From Prochlorococcus marinus XMU1411 (GTDB lineage: Bacteria; Cyanobacteriota; Cyanobacteriia; PCC-6307; Cyanobiaceae), in NCBI RefSeq assembly GCF_017696075.1, contig NZ_JAAORI010000003.1:62001-126000 (forward strand): a DNA stretch of 64,000 nucleotides, written 5' to 3'. Positions 19,283 to 28,437 of the stretch are shown here, piece by piece. Both the position numbers and the translations under genes were made by a program. The notes below the pieces were generated by a model. It saw nothing but the letters and a program-made list of their open reading frames with translations, made no database searches and was not told the DNA's origin. Each line of letters opens with the position of its first letter. Position 1 is the first letter of the stretch.

Positions 19283-19585
19283 ATGAAAATATTTATTTTT
19301 GTTAGGCAGGGATGTTGCCTTTGTGATTCATTAAAAAACAAACTGGCAAAAATAAATCTTAATGAGTTATTCCCTAATCTAGAAGAGCTTAAAGAAATTG
19401 ATATTGATAGGGTCGATTTATATAAAGATAAATATAAAAAATATGATTATGAAGTACCTGTTATTGCTGTTGAAAGAATTAGGTCCGAGGAGATCATAGA
19501 ATTGCCTCGCATTTCTCCAAGATTAAAAGATGATCAATTAAAGAATTGGTTTCAAAAAAATATTAGTACCATTTTGGAGAAATAA
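19283..19585 (+). CDS. Glutaredoxin/thioredoxin-like protein (DUF836 type)
   Basis: A 100-residue thioredoxin-fold protein. The redox motif is C-C-L-C in RQGCCLCDSLKNKL (8-21), and the cis-proline lies in YEVPVIAVE (about 57-65). This is the DUF836/glutaredoxin-like pattern; the partner is unknown. It is 4 bases downstream of yidD and 9 bases upstream of murE, so it belongs to a yidD/Grx-like/murE unit. Cytosolic, as no signal peptide is visible. Confidence 0.8.
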   Translation: MKIFIFVRQGCCLCDSLKNKLAKINLNELFPNLEELKEIDIDRVDLYKDKYKKYDYEVPVIAVERIRSEEIIELPRISPRLKDDQLKNWFQKNISTILEK

Positions 19586-19594
19586 TTTTTTTAT

Positions 19595-21130
19595 ATGAGA
19601 TCTATAAAATTATTTAAACTTTTAGATTTGGTAGGAATTATTCCTTCATCAAATCTTATCGATCAAGAAATCAATAATATTTCTTTTAACTCTAAAGAAG
19701 TACAAAAAGGAACTTTATTTTTAGGAATGCCTGGTTTAAATGTTGATGGAGGAAAATTTTGTATTGAGGCAATTGAAAATGGCGCGGAGGCTGCCATTAT
19801 TGGCTCTGCTGCAAAAGAGAAAATTGGATCTATTGATCGAGAAAGGATTTTGGTTATTGAGGATAATTTAGATTATATTTTTGGTCAAATTGTAGCTGAG
19901 TTTTGGAATAGGCCTTCAAGAAAACTTAAACTTATTGGTGTTACTGGTACTAATGGAAAAACGACAATTACTTTCTTATTGGAATATCTTTTAAAAAAAT
20001 TAGGGAAAAAGACAGCATTATTCGGGACCTTGTTTAATAGATGGCCTGGCTTCTCAGAAGTGGCTTCTCATACAACTGATTTCGCCGATAAACTTCAAAA
20101 GAAATTAAATGCTGCTGTTGAGGCAGAATCTGAATTCGCGATATTAGAGGTAAGTTCTCATTCTATTGCTCAAAAGAGGATATCAGGATGCGAATTTGAG
20201 GCTGCTATTTTTACTAATTTAACTCAAGATCATCTTGATTATCACTCAGATATGGAATCTTATTTTCAAACAAAAAGAAAATTGTTTTTCCCACCTTATT
20301 TAATAGAAAGGGATGGAATTTCTGTATTAAATCACGATGACCCTTGGATATCTAAATTATCGTCTGATCTTGAAAAAAGATCTTCATTAGTGTCTACAAA
20401 GATTACTAAAAGTGAATTTAAAAATCATGATTTTTTTTTCGTAACAGATAAAAAATTTACTGAAAATGGCTCAACCTGCATTTTTCATACACCTAAGGAA
20501 AAAATTCAACTTTTTGTTCCACTTGTTGGAGAATTTAATTTAATGAATGCGATTCAAGCAATAACAATTTTGTATAAACTTAATTTTTCTTTAAAAGATC
20601 TATCAAAGTTAATACGATCTTTCCCTGGCGCCCCTGGGCGAATGGAGAAAATAGAAATTGATAATGATGACGTTTCAAGATCACTTCCAACAGTAATTGT
20701 TGATTATGCCCACACGCCTGATGGATTGAAAAAAGTTTTGCAATCAATTAAAAAACTTTGTAAGGGAAAACTCATTACTGTTTTTGGCTGTGGAGGAGAT
20801 CGAGATCTTGGTAAAAGGCCTTTAATGGGATCAATAGCTGAAGAGTTTTCTGATCAACTTTTTATAACTTCAGATAATCCAAGATCAGAAGAACCCCAAA
20901 AGATAGTAAATGATATTTTGATGGGTATAAAAAAAAGAGAAAAAATAACAATTGAGATTGATAGATTTAAAGCAATAAATAAATCTATTAAATTTGCCAA
21001 TAAAGAAGATATTGTTTTAATTGCAGGAAAAGGACATGAAGACTACCAAATTCTCAATGATAAAGTTATTAATTTTGATGATAGAAAAATAGCTTATAAA
21101 TTATTAAAAGAAAAAAGAAAATCTCAATAA
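19595..21130 (+). CDS. murE: UDP-MurNAc-L-Ala-D-Glu:meso-DAP ligase MurE
   Basis: Adds meso-diaminopimelate to the peptidoglycan precursor. In 511 residues the ATP-binding motif is GVTGTNGKTT near 114-123, followed by LEVSSHSIAQKR and the Mur-ligase pattern VDYAHTPDGLKK. The segment TSDNPRSEEP carries the D-N-P-R motif specific for meso-DAP rather than lysine. The length is normal. It closes the yidD/Grx-like/murE run; an 81-base gap precedes the next gene. Confidence 0.96.
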   Translation: MRSIKLFKLLDLVGIIPSSNLIDQEINNISFNSKEVQKGTLFLGMPGLNVDGGKFCIEAIENGAEAAIIGSAAKEKIGSIDRERILVIEDNLDYIFGQIVAEFWNRPSRKLKLIGVTGTNGKTTITFLLEYLLKKLGKKTALFGTLFNRWPGFSEVASHTTDFADKLQKKLNAAVEAESEFAILEVSSHSIAQKRISGCEFEAAIFTNLTQDHLDYHSDMESYFQTKRKLFFPPYLIERDGISVLNHDDPWISKLSSDLEKRSSLVSTKITKSEFKNHDFFFVTDKKFTENGSTCIFHTPKEKIQLFVPLVGEFNLMNAIQAITILYKLNFSLKDLSKLIRSFPGAPGRMEKIEIDNDDVSRSLPTVIVDYAHTPDGLKKVLQSIKKLCKGKLITVFGCGGDRDLGKRPLMGSIAEEFSDQLFITSDNPRSEEPQKIVNDILMGIKKREKITIEIDRFKAINKSIKFANKEDIVLIAGKGHEDYQILNDKVINFDDRKIAYKLLKEKRKSQ

Positions 21131-21211
21131 AATTTCCTAATCAAATAAGAAAGATCTTTACGCAAATCACAAGAAAAGTTTCTTAGAATTGATTAAGTTA
21201 TTTTTAATAAA

Positions 21212-21916
21212 ATGAAAGGCTTAGCCTTAGTTGTAGGCGCAGGTGGAATTGGAACCCAAATAGCTAAAGATCTGAGTGAAAGTGAAAAAGATTTAGAAGT
21301 TGTTTTGTGCGGAAGAAAAAGTGAATTTAATTCTTTTTGGGAATTAGATATAGAGGATTCACAATCCCTTTTGCAGTTGAAAAATAAAATATCAAATAAG
21401 CCTTCAAAATTAAGGCTAGTTGTTAATGCTACAGGTAGACTTCATAGTGATTCTCTTCAACCGGAAAAAAGATTACAACATCTTGATAAAAAAAATATGA
21501 TGGAAAGTTTTTCAATAAACGCCTTTTCTCCTATTTTATTAGCTAAAGCGATTGAAGAATTTATACCAAAAGATTTGGATTTTAATTTTGCAAGTATAAG
21601 TGCAAGAGTTGGTAGCATTGGAGATAATCAAACTGGAGGTTGGTATTCATATAGAGCTGCAAAATCTGCGCAAAATCAGTTTTTTAAATCTTTAAGTATT
21701 GAATGGGCTAGACGTTTCCCAAAGGCTACTATCACATTGCTTCATCCAGGAACAGTAGATACTGATTTATCTAGACCTTTTCACAAATTTGTTCCAGAAC
21801 ATAAATTATTTAGTAAAGAAAAATCCTCCCAATTTTTGATCAATATTATTAAAAATCAATCCCCAAAATCTACTGGAAAATTTATTGCTTGGGATAGCTC
21901 AGAAATACCCTGGTAA
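21212..21916 (+). CDS. Short-chain dehydrogenase/reductase
   Basis: A 234-residue SDR. The cofactor motif is VVGAGGIGTQIA (7-18), a variant of G-x-x-x-G-x-G. The catalytic Tyr and Lys lie in WYSYRAAKSAQNQF, with the Ser in FASISARVGSIG. C-terminal HPGTVDTDLSRPF is also typical and resembles CsgA/sniffer-like members. The substrate is unknown. Its 3' end overlaps the convergent aminotransferase-like gene by 18 bases. Confidence 0.85.
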   Translation: MKGLALVVGAGGIGTQIAKDLSESEKDLEVVLCGRKSEFNSFWELDIEDSQSLLQLKNKISNKPSKLRLVVNATGRLHSDSLQPEKRLQHLDKKNMMESFSINAFSPILLAKAIEEFIPKDLDFNFASISARVGSIGDNQTGGWYSYRAAKSAQNQFFKSLSIEWARRFPKATITLLHPGTVDTDLSRPFHKFVPEHKLFSKEKSSQFLINIIKNQSPKSTGKFIAWDSSEIPW

Positions 21917-23080
21917 TTTTTTAATTTCTTCAGAAAGTAAATTAATCTCAGCTTCTGTAGTCATTTGATGTACGCATGCTCTAAACCATTTTGGATCTTC
22001 TAAAACTCTAATCCAAATTTTCTTTTCTCCAAGTTTATTTACAAATTTATCCTTATCTTTAATATTTTCGATATTAAAACTAACTATCCCATTTAAGTAC
22101 TTTTTTTCTAAAACTAATTCAACTCCTTTTAATTGATTTAATTCATCCCAAAGTTTCTCACTTAATCTTTTGATATGTTCGCTTTTTTCTTTTTCATGGC
22201 AGTCTTTATCCAAAAGATCTATAGAATTACGAAGCCCTGCAAGTAAAGGAATGCAAGATGTAGCTACTTCAAACTTCCTTGCGTCATCATGAAAAAGATT
22301 ATCTGAATGCTCATAAATTCCTTGTTCTTTTTTTAATGATTTCCAACCAATTATTGTTGGATCTGTTTCATGAATAAATCTATCTGAGACATAAATAGCT
22401 CCAAGTCCTTCTGGACCACATGCCCATTTATGAGAAGTTATTGAATATAAATCAGAATAAAAAACTTCTTCTTCAATATTTATGTGCCCAAAGGTTTGAG
22501 CACCATCAACAAGTAGATAAGAGTTTTCTCGATTATTTTTTAATTCGATAGAAATTTGTTTTAAAGGTATTTTATATCCAAAGTTCCATAAAATATGAGA
22601 AATAATTAGGATCTTAGTCTTACTATTTAGATTTTTTAAAATCTCTAAAATTATATTTTCATCGTTTAGATTTTTAATTTTTTGGATTGGTAAAATTTTG
22701 AATATTAATTTATTTCTTCTGCAAAATTCTCTACTAGCAGCTACTACTCCAGGATGTTCACAGTCACTTATTAACAACTCTTCTCCCTCTTCTACTTTTA
22801 TTCCCCAAAAGGGCAAAATCATACCAGAAGATATATTCTCGGTTAAAGCTATATTCTTTGAATTGACACCTAATTTTTGTGCAATGATTCTTTTTGTGGT
22901 TAATATTTCTTTGTAAATAAAAGGCCAAATATCATTGGTAAATGGTCCTAAATCTTGGATAATTTCCCAAGTTTTAACTATTGCTTCTAGAGAAGATTTT
23001 GGTAATGGTCCTTGACCGCCATAGTTGAAATAATACTTATTTTTTAATGCGGGTATTTGATCTCTTAGATTATTTCTCAT
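21899..23080 (-). CDS. Class V aminotransferase-like PLP enzyme (cysteine desulfurase / C-S lyase type)
   Basis: A 393-residue fold-type I enzyme of the class V group. Visible are ALTENISSGMILPFWG, a HPGVV segment, LLVDGAQTFGHINI (Asp contacting PLP) and the PLP lysine in SITSHKWACGPEGLGAIYV near 215-233. This resembles the cyanobacterial cysteine/cystine lyase and isopenicillin-N epimerase group more than SufS or IscS, because the active-site cysteine loop is not obvious. The likely role is PLP-dependent sulfur release, with the substrate unproven. It follows the ArsM-like gene on the same strand after a 20-base gap. Confidence 0.75.
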   Translation of the reverse strand: MRNNLRDQIPALKNKYYFNYGGQGPLPKSSLEAIVKTWEIIQDLGPFTNDIWPFIYKEILTTKRIIAQKLGVNSKNIALTENISSGMILPFWGIKVEEGEELLISDCEHPGVVAASREFCRRNKLIFKILPIQKIKNLNDENIILEILKNLNSKTKILIISHILWNFGYKIPLKQISIELKNNRENSYLLVDGAQTFGHINIEEEVFYSDLYSITSHKWACGPEGLGAIYVSDRFIHETDPTIIGWKSLKKEQGIYEHSDNLFHDDARKFEVATSCIPLLAGLRNSIDLLDKDCHEKEKSEHIKRLSEKLWDELNQLKGVELVLEKKYLNGIVSFNIENIKDKDKFVNKLGEKKIWIRVLEDPKWFRACVHQMTTEAEINLLSEEIKKLPGYF

Positions 23081-23100
23081 GGAAAATTTAAATTATATTT

Positions 23101-23895
23101 TTAAATATTGCCCACTAAAGTTACTGTCCTAAATTCAATATCCTCAATTACTTTCCAAGGTTCAGCACTCCTTTCTGCAAATTCTAAATTTTTAAATCCT
23201 AGTTCTTTAAAGTCACTTATAAAGTCTGGTTCATACCATGCTCCACTAATACATCCTGTCCATAGGTCATGATCATTTTGCAATCTTAAAGGAACTTTTT
23301 TGTTAGAAACAATATCGCTAATTGCAATTCTTCCATTATCTTTTAAAACTCTTTTTATATTTCTTAGAAGGTTATTTCTAGATTCTGGACTTACCAAGTT
23401 TAAAACGCAATTACTTAAAATAATATCAACTAATTTGTCAGCGATTAATGGATTTAAATCTTTATCTAATTCATCAAGTTTCTCGATTGAACCTTCTAGA
23501 AATTCTGTATTGTTGAAACCTATATTTTTTGTAACTTCTTTAGAGGCTGATCTAGATAAAGAAAGCATATCAGGATTCTGATCAACTCCAATAACTTTCC
23601 CTTCTTTCCCAACAATTTGGGCACAAATAAAAGCATTTTTTCCGCTACCACTTCCAAGATCTAAGACTATATCATTTTTTTGAACATATTTTGTTGGATC
23701 ACCACATCCATAGTCTCTTTCTATAACCTCTTGAGGAATTGCTTCAAGTAAAACGGGATTAAACCCAACCGGTGTACAAAGACAACTTTCTTTTTCTAGT
23801 GCGGCTGAACCATATCTTTCTTGAATCGCATCTTTATGATCGAATTGATCAGATGCTTTATTAGATGTGTTTGTATTACAGCAACTTTCAGACAT
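23101..23895 (-). CDS. arsM: ArsM-like SAM-dependent methyltransferase
   Basis: A 264-residue methyltransferase. The SAM motif is LDLGSGSGKNAF (79-89) and the acidic end of strand 2 is VIGVDQNPDM. Beyond the generic fold it has the ArsM pattern: QERYGSAA, a paired Cys at 38 and 40 (ESCLC), Cys64 in YGCGDP, Cys163 in SNCVLNLVSP and Cys215 in TGCISGA. These correspond to the four arsenite-binding cysteines of known ArsM enzymes. It also opens with Cys5-Cys6. Methylation of arsenite is therefore the best inference. It is upstream of the class V aminotransferase-like gene, probably in one transcript. Confidence 0.75.
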   Translation of the reverse strand: MSESCCNTNTSNKASDQFDHKDAIQERYGSAALEKESCLCTPVGFNPVLLEAIPQEVIERDYGCGDPTKYVQKNDIVLDLGSGSGKNAFICAQIVGKEGKVIGVDQNPDMLSLSRSASKEVTKNIGFNNTEFLEGSIEKLDELDKDLNPLIADKLVDIILSNCVLNLVSPESRNNLLRNIKRVLKDNGRIAISDIVSNKKVPLRLQNDHDLWTGCISGAWYEPDFISDFKELGFKNLEFAERSAEPWKVIEDIEFRTVTLVGNI

Positions 23896-23930
23896 ATTTT
23901 TTAAAGGGACTCCTGATAAATATAGCCAAA

Positions 23931-23957
23931 AAAAAAGCCCCTGAAAAAGGGGCTTTT
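23931..23957 (-). terminator. Rho-independent terminator of the DUF4278 gene
   Basis: Read on the minus strand, AAAAGCCCC, a 7-base loop and GGGGC are followed by eight or more T. The GC core pairs 23937-23941 with 23949-23953 and the A/T flanks extend the stem. It lies 17 bases past the stop of the DUF4278 gene and upstream of the ArsM-like gene. It is the clearest intrinsic terminator in the window and could also work weakly on the plus strand. Confidence 0.85.
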
Positions 23958-23973
23958 AATTTGTTTAATTAAA

Positions 23974-24147
23974 TTATTTAGTGTAATTAACACCTCTGTA
24001 ATTTAATTCTGCTTTTTCATTACTTGAAGAAGCGTCATCCATTCTGTTGGTGTATACGTTTCTTCTGTAGGTAAGTTCAATAAGTTGCTTTTTAGCAGCT
24101 TCTTTGTTTTGAACGTAGTTTTTACCTCTGTAAGTTAAAGTAGTCAT
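23974..24147 (-). CDS. DUF4278 mini-protein
   Basis: A 57-residue protein built from two related segments, LTYRGKNY near the start and LNYRGVNY at the end, with LTYRRNVYTNR between. The L-x-Y-R-G-x-x-Y motif defines the cyanobacterial DUF4278 family, often present in several copies in Prochlorococcus; its function is unknown. I start at the ATG at 24147 (MTTLTYRG) because the motif begins there; the frame stays open to an ATG at 24183 through a GC-rich stretch I read as leader. It is flanked by its own promoter and a strong terminator, so it is an abundant-type monocistronic transcript. Confidence 0.8.
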   Translation of the reverse strand: MTTLTYRGKNYVQNKEAAKKQLIELTYRRNVYTNRMDDASSSNEKAELNYRGVNYTK

Positions 24148-24240
24148 GTTTCGATGTGACAACACGGCCATCCCCCGTTCCATGGTATGACTCGAACTGC
24201 GCCCTCAAATGAGGGTGAACGAAAAAGTAGCTATTGCTAC
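24148..24240 (-). promoter_or_regulatory. Structured, GC-rich 5' leader of the DUF4278 gene
   Basis: About 93 bases between the predicted transcription start and the ATG. On the minus strand it opens with the hairpin GTAGC-AATA-GCTAC (24227-24240) followed by TTTTT, then CCCTC-ATTT-GAGGG (24202-24215), then a G/C-rich stretch (GGAACGGGGGATGGCC) that stands out in this AT-rich genome. The stems suggest post-transcriptional control, or a short attenuated RNA. No named RNA family is recognised. Confidence 0.45.
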
Positions 24241-24246
24241 CAAATT

Positions 24247-24276
24247 ATTATAAACCTATTTTTAACTGCATGTCTA
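24247..24276 (-). promoter_or_regulatory. Sigma-70-type promoter for the DUF4278 transcript
   Basis: On the minus strand, TAGACA (24276-24271; one mismatch from TTGACA) is followed 18 bases later by a perfect TATAAT (24252-24247). Initiation would fall near 24240, giving a leader of about 93 bases. It is one of the few sites here with both boxes recognisable. Confidence 0.6.
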
Positions 24277-24402
24277 GCTTTTACAAATAGAAACGAAGAT
24301 TTAATATTTTTTTAATTATTATCTTAGGTAAATTTTTTTATAAATAGTCTCTAAAAAGGATTATGTTTATATTTGGTTTAATCTTCATATAACTATTTTT
24401 CT

Positions 24403-24660
24403 ATGACCGGTTTTTTATATTTCTTGGGAAATACTTTAAGGTGGCCAGTCCTAAAGCCAAAAGAATTTTTTTCACTACATGCGTATTTTTCAATTATCTA
24501 TTTGATAACTTTTACTTTGAGTAAATATGATGTAAGCCAATCAAATTTAGTTTTTACTCTAGGAATTCTTGCACCTCTTTTAATTGCTATTGGGCAAGGA
24601 CTTCCAACTGATTGCCTTGATATGGAATCATCTTTGTTGAAGGAATTAAAAACTAAGTAG
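24403..24660 (+). CDS. Small membrane protein of unknown function
   Basis: An 85-residue protein with two hydrophobic segments (about 26-41 and 51-64) and a charged C-terminus (LDMESSLLKELKTK). I recognise no family, though it looks like the short conserved picocyanobacterial membrane proteins. It starts with ATG at 24403 after a 226-base stretch shared with the divergent DUF4278 promoter. Its 3' end faces nfu with a 22-base gap. Confidence 0.65.
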   Translation: MTGFLYFLGNTLRWPVLKPKEFFSLHAYFSIIYLITFTLSKYDVSQSNLVFTLGILAPLLIAIGQGLPTDCLDMESSLLKELKTK

Positions 24661-24682
24661 TATATCTTTCAGTTAAAAATTT

Positions 24683-24928
24683 TTATAAAACCTGGACAAC
24701 TTCGCTTATTTCAGGAATCATTTCTTTTAACTTTCTTTCAATACCCATTTTTAGAGTCATAGTACTACTTGGGCAACTACCACATGCTCCTTGAAGTCTG
24801 ACTTTGACAATTGGACCATCTATTTCTGCAATCTCTACATTACCTCCATCAGAAATTAAAAAAGGTCTTAGCTCGTCAAGGACTTTTTCTACATTTTCGT
24901 TTGTCAGCGAGAGTGTTTCAGTACTCAT
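24683..24928 (-). CDS. nfu: NifU C-terminal domain iron-sulfur scaffold (Nfu)
   Basis: An 81-residue stand-alone Nfu domain that assembles and hands on Fe-S clusters, important for photosystem I in cyanobacteria and plastids. The cluster-binding C-x-x-C is in [16 protein letters not shown] near 47-62, and the fold starts [17 protein letters not shown]. The length matches cyanobacterial CnfU/NfuA domain proteins. It is transcribed divergently from mqo across a 70-base gap. Confidence 0.95.
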   Translation of the reverse strand: MSTETLSLTNENVEKVLDELRPFLISDGGNVEIAEIDGPIVKVRLQGACGSCPSSTMTLKMGIERKLKEMIPEISEVVQVL

Positions 24929-24998
24929 AATTTTGGATTAACTTTATAATAAGCCTAGAAAGAAATCTGATTAATTGCAAAAAAGATAATTTTCTGTT

Positions 24999-26495
24999 GT
25001 GACTTCATCTAAAAATCCCACTAATGAAAATAGCTACTTTGATGCAGTCTTAGTAGGAGCTGGGATAATGAGTAGTACTTTAGCCCTCCTAATTTCAGAA
25101 GTTTTACCAGATAAAAAATTTCTTATTATAGAAAAATTAAATGCTCCAGGAAGTGAAAGTACTGGCGCTTTTAATAATGCAGGTACAGGACATGCGGCTA
25201 ATTGCGAATTAAACTATACCCCTTTAGACGAAAAAGGAAATCTAAAAATAGATAAAGCGCTCTCAATAAATCGTTCTTTTGAAACATCTATGTCATTGTG
25301 GGCTTCATTGTATGAAGTAGGGAAAATTGATATTAAGAAGTTTCTAAAATTTATTCCTCATATTAGCTTTGTGTCTGGCCAGGATAATATTTCTTTTTTA
25401 AAAAAAAGATTTCAGAAAATGACCGAAAATCCTGAATTCATCGATATGGAATTTTCTACATCTTTTGATGAAATTTCATCATGGGCTCCTCTAATAACAA
25501 AAGATAGAAATCCATCTACTAATATTGCTGCTACCAGAATAGGTAGAGGAACTGATATTAATTTTGAGGCTTTAACTAAAGAGTATTTGTCATTAGTTTC
25601 TTTAAACAAAAATGTTGAAATTAGATATAAAACAGAATTAGTAGATTTAAAGAAAATTGATAAAAAACAATGGGAAATAGAAATTAGTTCAGAAGGTAGA
25701 AAATCTTCAATTAGAACAGGCTATGTTTTTCTTGGCGCTGGTGGAAAAACAATTAATTATTTACAAAAATCAAAAATTCCAGAAGCAAAAAGTTATGGTG
25801 GATTTCCTGTTAGTGGGAAATGGCTTATTTGCGAGAAAAAAGATCTAACAGAAAAACATAACTCAAAAGTTTATGGTAAAGCTGATATTGGATCGCCACC
25901 AATGTCTGTTCCTCATTTAGATACCAGATGGATTGATAATAAAAAACTTCTTTTATATGGACCTTTTGCTGGATTTACAACAAAATTTTTAAAGCAAAGT
26001 TCATACTTTGACTTATTTAGTTCAATTAAAAAGAATAATATTTTTTCTATGTTAGACGTTGGTTTCAAGAATAATGATTTAATTAATTACTTAATATCAC
26101 AATCATTAAAGAACCATAACTCAAGAGTTGAAAATTTAAAGAATATGATGCCATCAGCTAATTCGTCTGATTGGTATTTAAAGAATGCTGGTCAAAGAGT
26201 CCAAATAATTAAAAAAACTGAAGCCGGTGGTTCTTTGAAATTTGGAACTGAGATTGTGAATTCATCTGATGGATCATTATCTGCTTTGTTAGGGGCATCT
26301 CCCGGAGCAAGTACTGCGGTCTCAATTATGGTTAAGGTTCTAGAAAAATCTGTCTTATTTTTAAACGACAAGCATAATCTTCAGAAAAAAATAAATGACT
26401 TAATCTATCCAGGAATATCGGACTCTGAAAATAACAGTACCTTCATAAAAGACATCAAAAAAAGAAATAATTCCATTTTTGGTTTCCATCCATAA
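24999..26495 (+). CDS. mqo: Malate:quinone oxidoreductase
   Basis: An FAD enzyme of 498 residues that oxidises malate to oxaloacetate and passes electrons to the quinone pool at the membrane surface. The dinucleotide motif is [17 protein letters not shown] (15-31), followed by [21 protein letters not shown], characteristic of Mqo, and a C-terminal [20 protein letters not shown]. The start is GTG. It provides a membrane-linked malate oxidation step that is independent of NAD. It is followed after 56 bases by lepA. Confidence 0.94.
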   Translation: MTSSKNPTNENSYFDAVLVGAGIMSSTLALLISEVLPDKKFLIIEKLNAPGSESTGAFNNAGTGHAANCELNYTPLDEKGNLKIDKALSINRSFETSMSLWASLYEVGKIDIKKFLKFIPHISFVSGQDNISFLKKRFQKMTENPEFIDMEFSTSFDEISSWAPLITKDRNPSTNIAATRIGRGTDINFEALTKEYLSLVSLNKNVEIRYKTELVDLKKIDKKQWEIEISSEGRKSSIRTGYVFLGAGGKTINYLQKSKIPEAKSYGGFPVSGKWLICEKKDLTEKHNSKVYGKADIGSPPMSVPHLDTRWIDNKKLLLYGPFAGFTTKFLKQSSYFDLFSSIKKNNIFSMLDVGFKNNDLINYLISQSLKNHNSRVENLKNMMPSANSSDWYLKNAGQRVQIIKKTEAGGSLKFGTEIVNSSDGSLSALLGASPGASTAVSIMVKVLEKSVLFLNDKHNLQKKINDLIYPGISDSENNSTFIKDIKKRNNSIFGFHP

Positions 26496-26551
26496 TTCTA
26501 ATTAGCTAGTATTAATCAAGATGTAATAAGAGGAGAATTTTTCTTTACTAT

Positions 26552-28360
26552 ATGACTGATATATCGGTTTCAAAAATTAGAAATTTCTGCATAATCGCTC
26601 ATATTGACCATGGTAAATCTACCCTTGCAGATAGGTTGCTCCAAGATACTGGTACTGTGCAGCAAAGGGATATGCAAGAACAATTTTTGGACAGCATGGA
26701 TCTTGAAAGAGAGAGAGGAATTACTATCAAGTTACAAGCCGCTAGGATGAAATATAAAGCTGACGATTCTCAAGAATATGTTTTGAACTTAATAGATACT
26801 CCAGGGCATGTTGATTTCTCTTATGAGGTTAGTAGATCACTTCAAGCTTGTGAAGGCGCTTTACTCGTTGTTGATGCAAGTCAAGGAGTAGAAGCTCAAA
26901 CCTTAGCTAATGTTTATCTTGCCTTAGAAAATAATCTTGAAATTATTCCTGTTTTAAATAAAGTTGATTTACCAGGTGCTGATGCTGAAAAAATAAAACA
27001 AGAAATAGAGGAAATTATTGGACTTGATACATCTAATGCTATAAATTGTTCAGCAAAAACTGGAATTGGTATTAAAGATATTTTGGAAGCAATCGTAAGA
27101 AGAGTACCTCCTCCTCAAGATGAAATTAAACTACCTACAAAGGCACTCATTTTTGATTCTTATTATGATCCGTACAGGGGAGTTATTGTTTATTTCAGGG
27201 TAATATCTGGGTCTCTTAATAAGAGAGAAAAAATATTATTAATGGCAAGTAAGAAAAATTATGAACTAGATGAGATAGGAATAATGGCGCCTGATCAGCA
27301 GCAAGTTGATGAATTACATGCAGGAGAAGTTGGTTATTTAGCTGCTTCTATAAAATCAGTTGCTGATGCGAGAGTGGGAGATACGATTACTCTTTTAAAT
27401 TCACCTGCCAATGATCCTTTGCCTGGTTATAAGACAGCAAATCCTATGGTTTTTTGTGGCTTATTCCCGACTGATGCTGATCAATTCCCAGATTTAAGAG
27501 TATCACTAGAAAAATTACAATTATCTGATGCAGCTTTAAAATATGAGCCCGAAACCAGTAGCGCAATGGGCTTCGGATTTAGGTGCGGATTCCTAGGACT
27601 TCTTCATATGGAGATTGTTCAAGAAAGATTAGAAAGAGAATATGACTTGGATCTAATCGTAACGGCACCATCAGTTATTTATAAGGTTAATTTAAATCAG
27701 CAAGAACATATCTTTATTGATAATCCCTCTACAATTCCTGATCCACAACTTAGAGAATCAATAGAAGAGCCTTATGTGAAAATGGAAATTTATGCACCCA
27801 ATGAATTTAATGGAACATTAATGGGTTTATGTCAGGAAAGAAGGGGAGTATTCATAGATATGAAATATATAACAACAGATCGAGTTACTTTGATTTATGA
27901 AATTCCATTAGCAGAAGTAGTTACAGATTTCTTTGATCAAATGAAAAGTAGGACCCAAGGTTATGCATCAATGGAATATCACTTGATTGGCTATAGAAAG
28001 AATGACCTTGTTAGATTAGATGTTCTAATAAATTCAGAAAGAGCAGATCCATTAACTTCGATTGTTCATAAAGATAAGGCTTATGGAATTGGCAGAAGTT
28101 TAGTTGAGAAATTAAAAGAGCTTATTCCAAAACAACAATTTAAAATACCTATTCAAGCTTCAATCGGTAGCAGAATTATTGCAAGTGAAAGTATAAGTGC
28201 TTTACGAAAAGATGTTTTATCTAAATGTTATGGAGGAGATATTTCTAGGAAAAAGAAACTTTTAAAGAAACAAGCTAAAGGTAAAAAAAGGATGAAGGCA
28301 ATGGGTAAAGTTGAAGTCCCTCAAGAAGCTTTTATGGCAGTCCTGAAATTAAATCAGTAA
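26552..28360 (+). CDS. lepA: Elongation factor 4 (LepA)
   Basis: A translational GTPase of 602 residues that acts on stalled or mis-translocated ribosomes. The G1 motif is AHIDHGKST (16-24), G3 [12 protein letters not shown] and G4 NKVDLPGA. The LepA-specific C-terminal domain is present ([23 protein letters not shown]), which separates it from EF-G. The length is typical. An AT-rich inverted repeat (TTCTTAAAA at 28362 and TTTTAAGAA at 28394) lies between it and the next gene. Confidence 0.98.
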   Translation: MTDISVSKIRNFCIIAHIDHGKSTLADRLLQDTGTVQQRDMQEQFLDSMDLERERGITIKLQAARMKYKADDSQEYVLNLIDTPGHVDFSYEVSRSLQACEGALLVVDASQGVEAQTLANVYLALENNLEIIPVLNKVDLPGADAEKIKQEIEEIIGLDTSNAINCSAKTGIGIKDILEAIVRRVPPPQDEIKLPTKALIFDSYYDPYRGVIVYFRVISGSLNKREKILLMASKKNYELDEIGIMAPDQQQVDELHAGEVGYLAASIKSVADARVGDTITLLNSPANDPLPGYKTANPMVFCGLFPTDADQFPDLRVSLEKLQLSDAALKYEPETSSAMGFGFRCGFLGLLHMEIVQERLEREYDLDLIVTAPSVIYKVNLNQQEHIFIDNPSTIPDPQLRESIEEPYVKMEIYAPNEFNGTLMGLCQERRGVFIDMKYITTDRVTLIYEIPLAEVVTDFFDQMKSRTQGYASMEYHLIGYRKNDLVRLDVLINSERADPLTSIVHKDKAYGIGRSLVEKLKELIPKQQFKIPIQASIGSRIIASESISALRKDVLSKCYGGDISRKKKLLKKQAKGKKRMKAMGKVEVPQEAFMAVLKLNQ

Positions 28361-28437
28361 TTTCTTAAAATTTAAATTTAATAACTATTTTTTTTTTAAG
28401 AATTGGGTATATTTCAGTCATATCTCTAAAAAAGATT

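Noticed and set aside
24180-24215. A minus-strand GTTCGAGTC near 24188-24196 looks like the T-loop of a tRNA and might mark a tRNA gene or attachment site.
   Set aside because: The flanking bases do not form a T stem, and no acceptor, D or anticodon arms can be drawn around it. I treat it as part of the DUF4278 leader.
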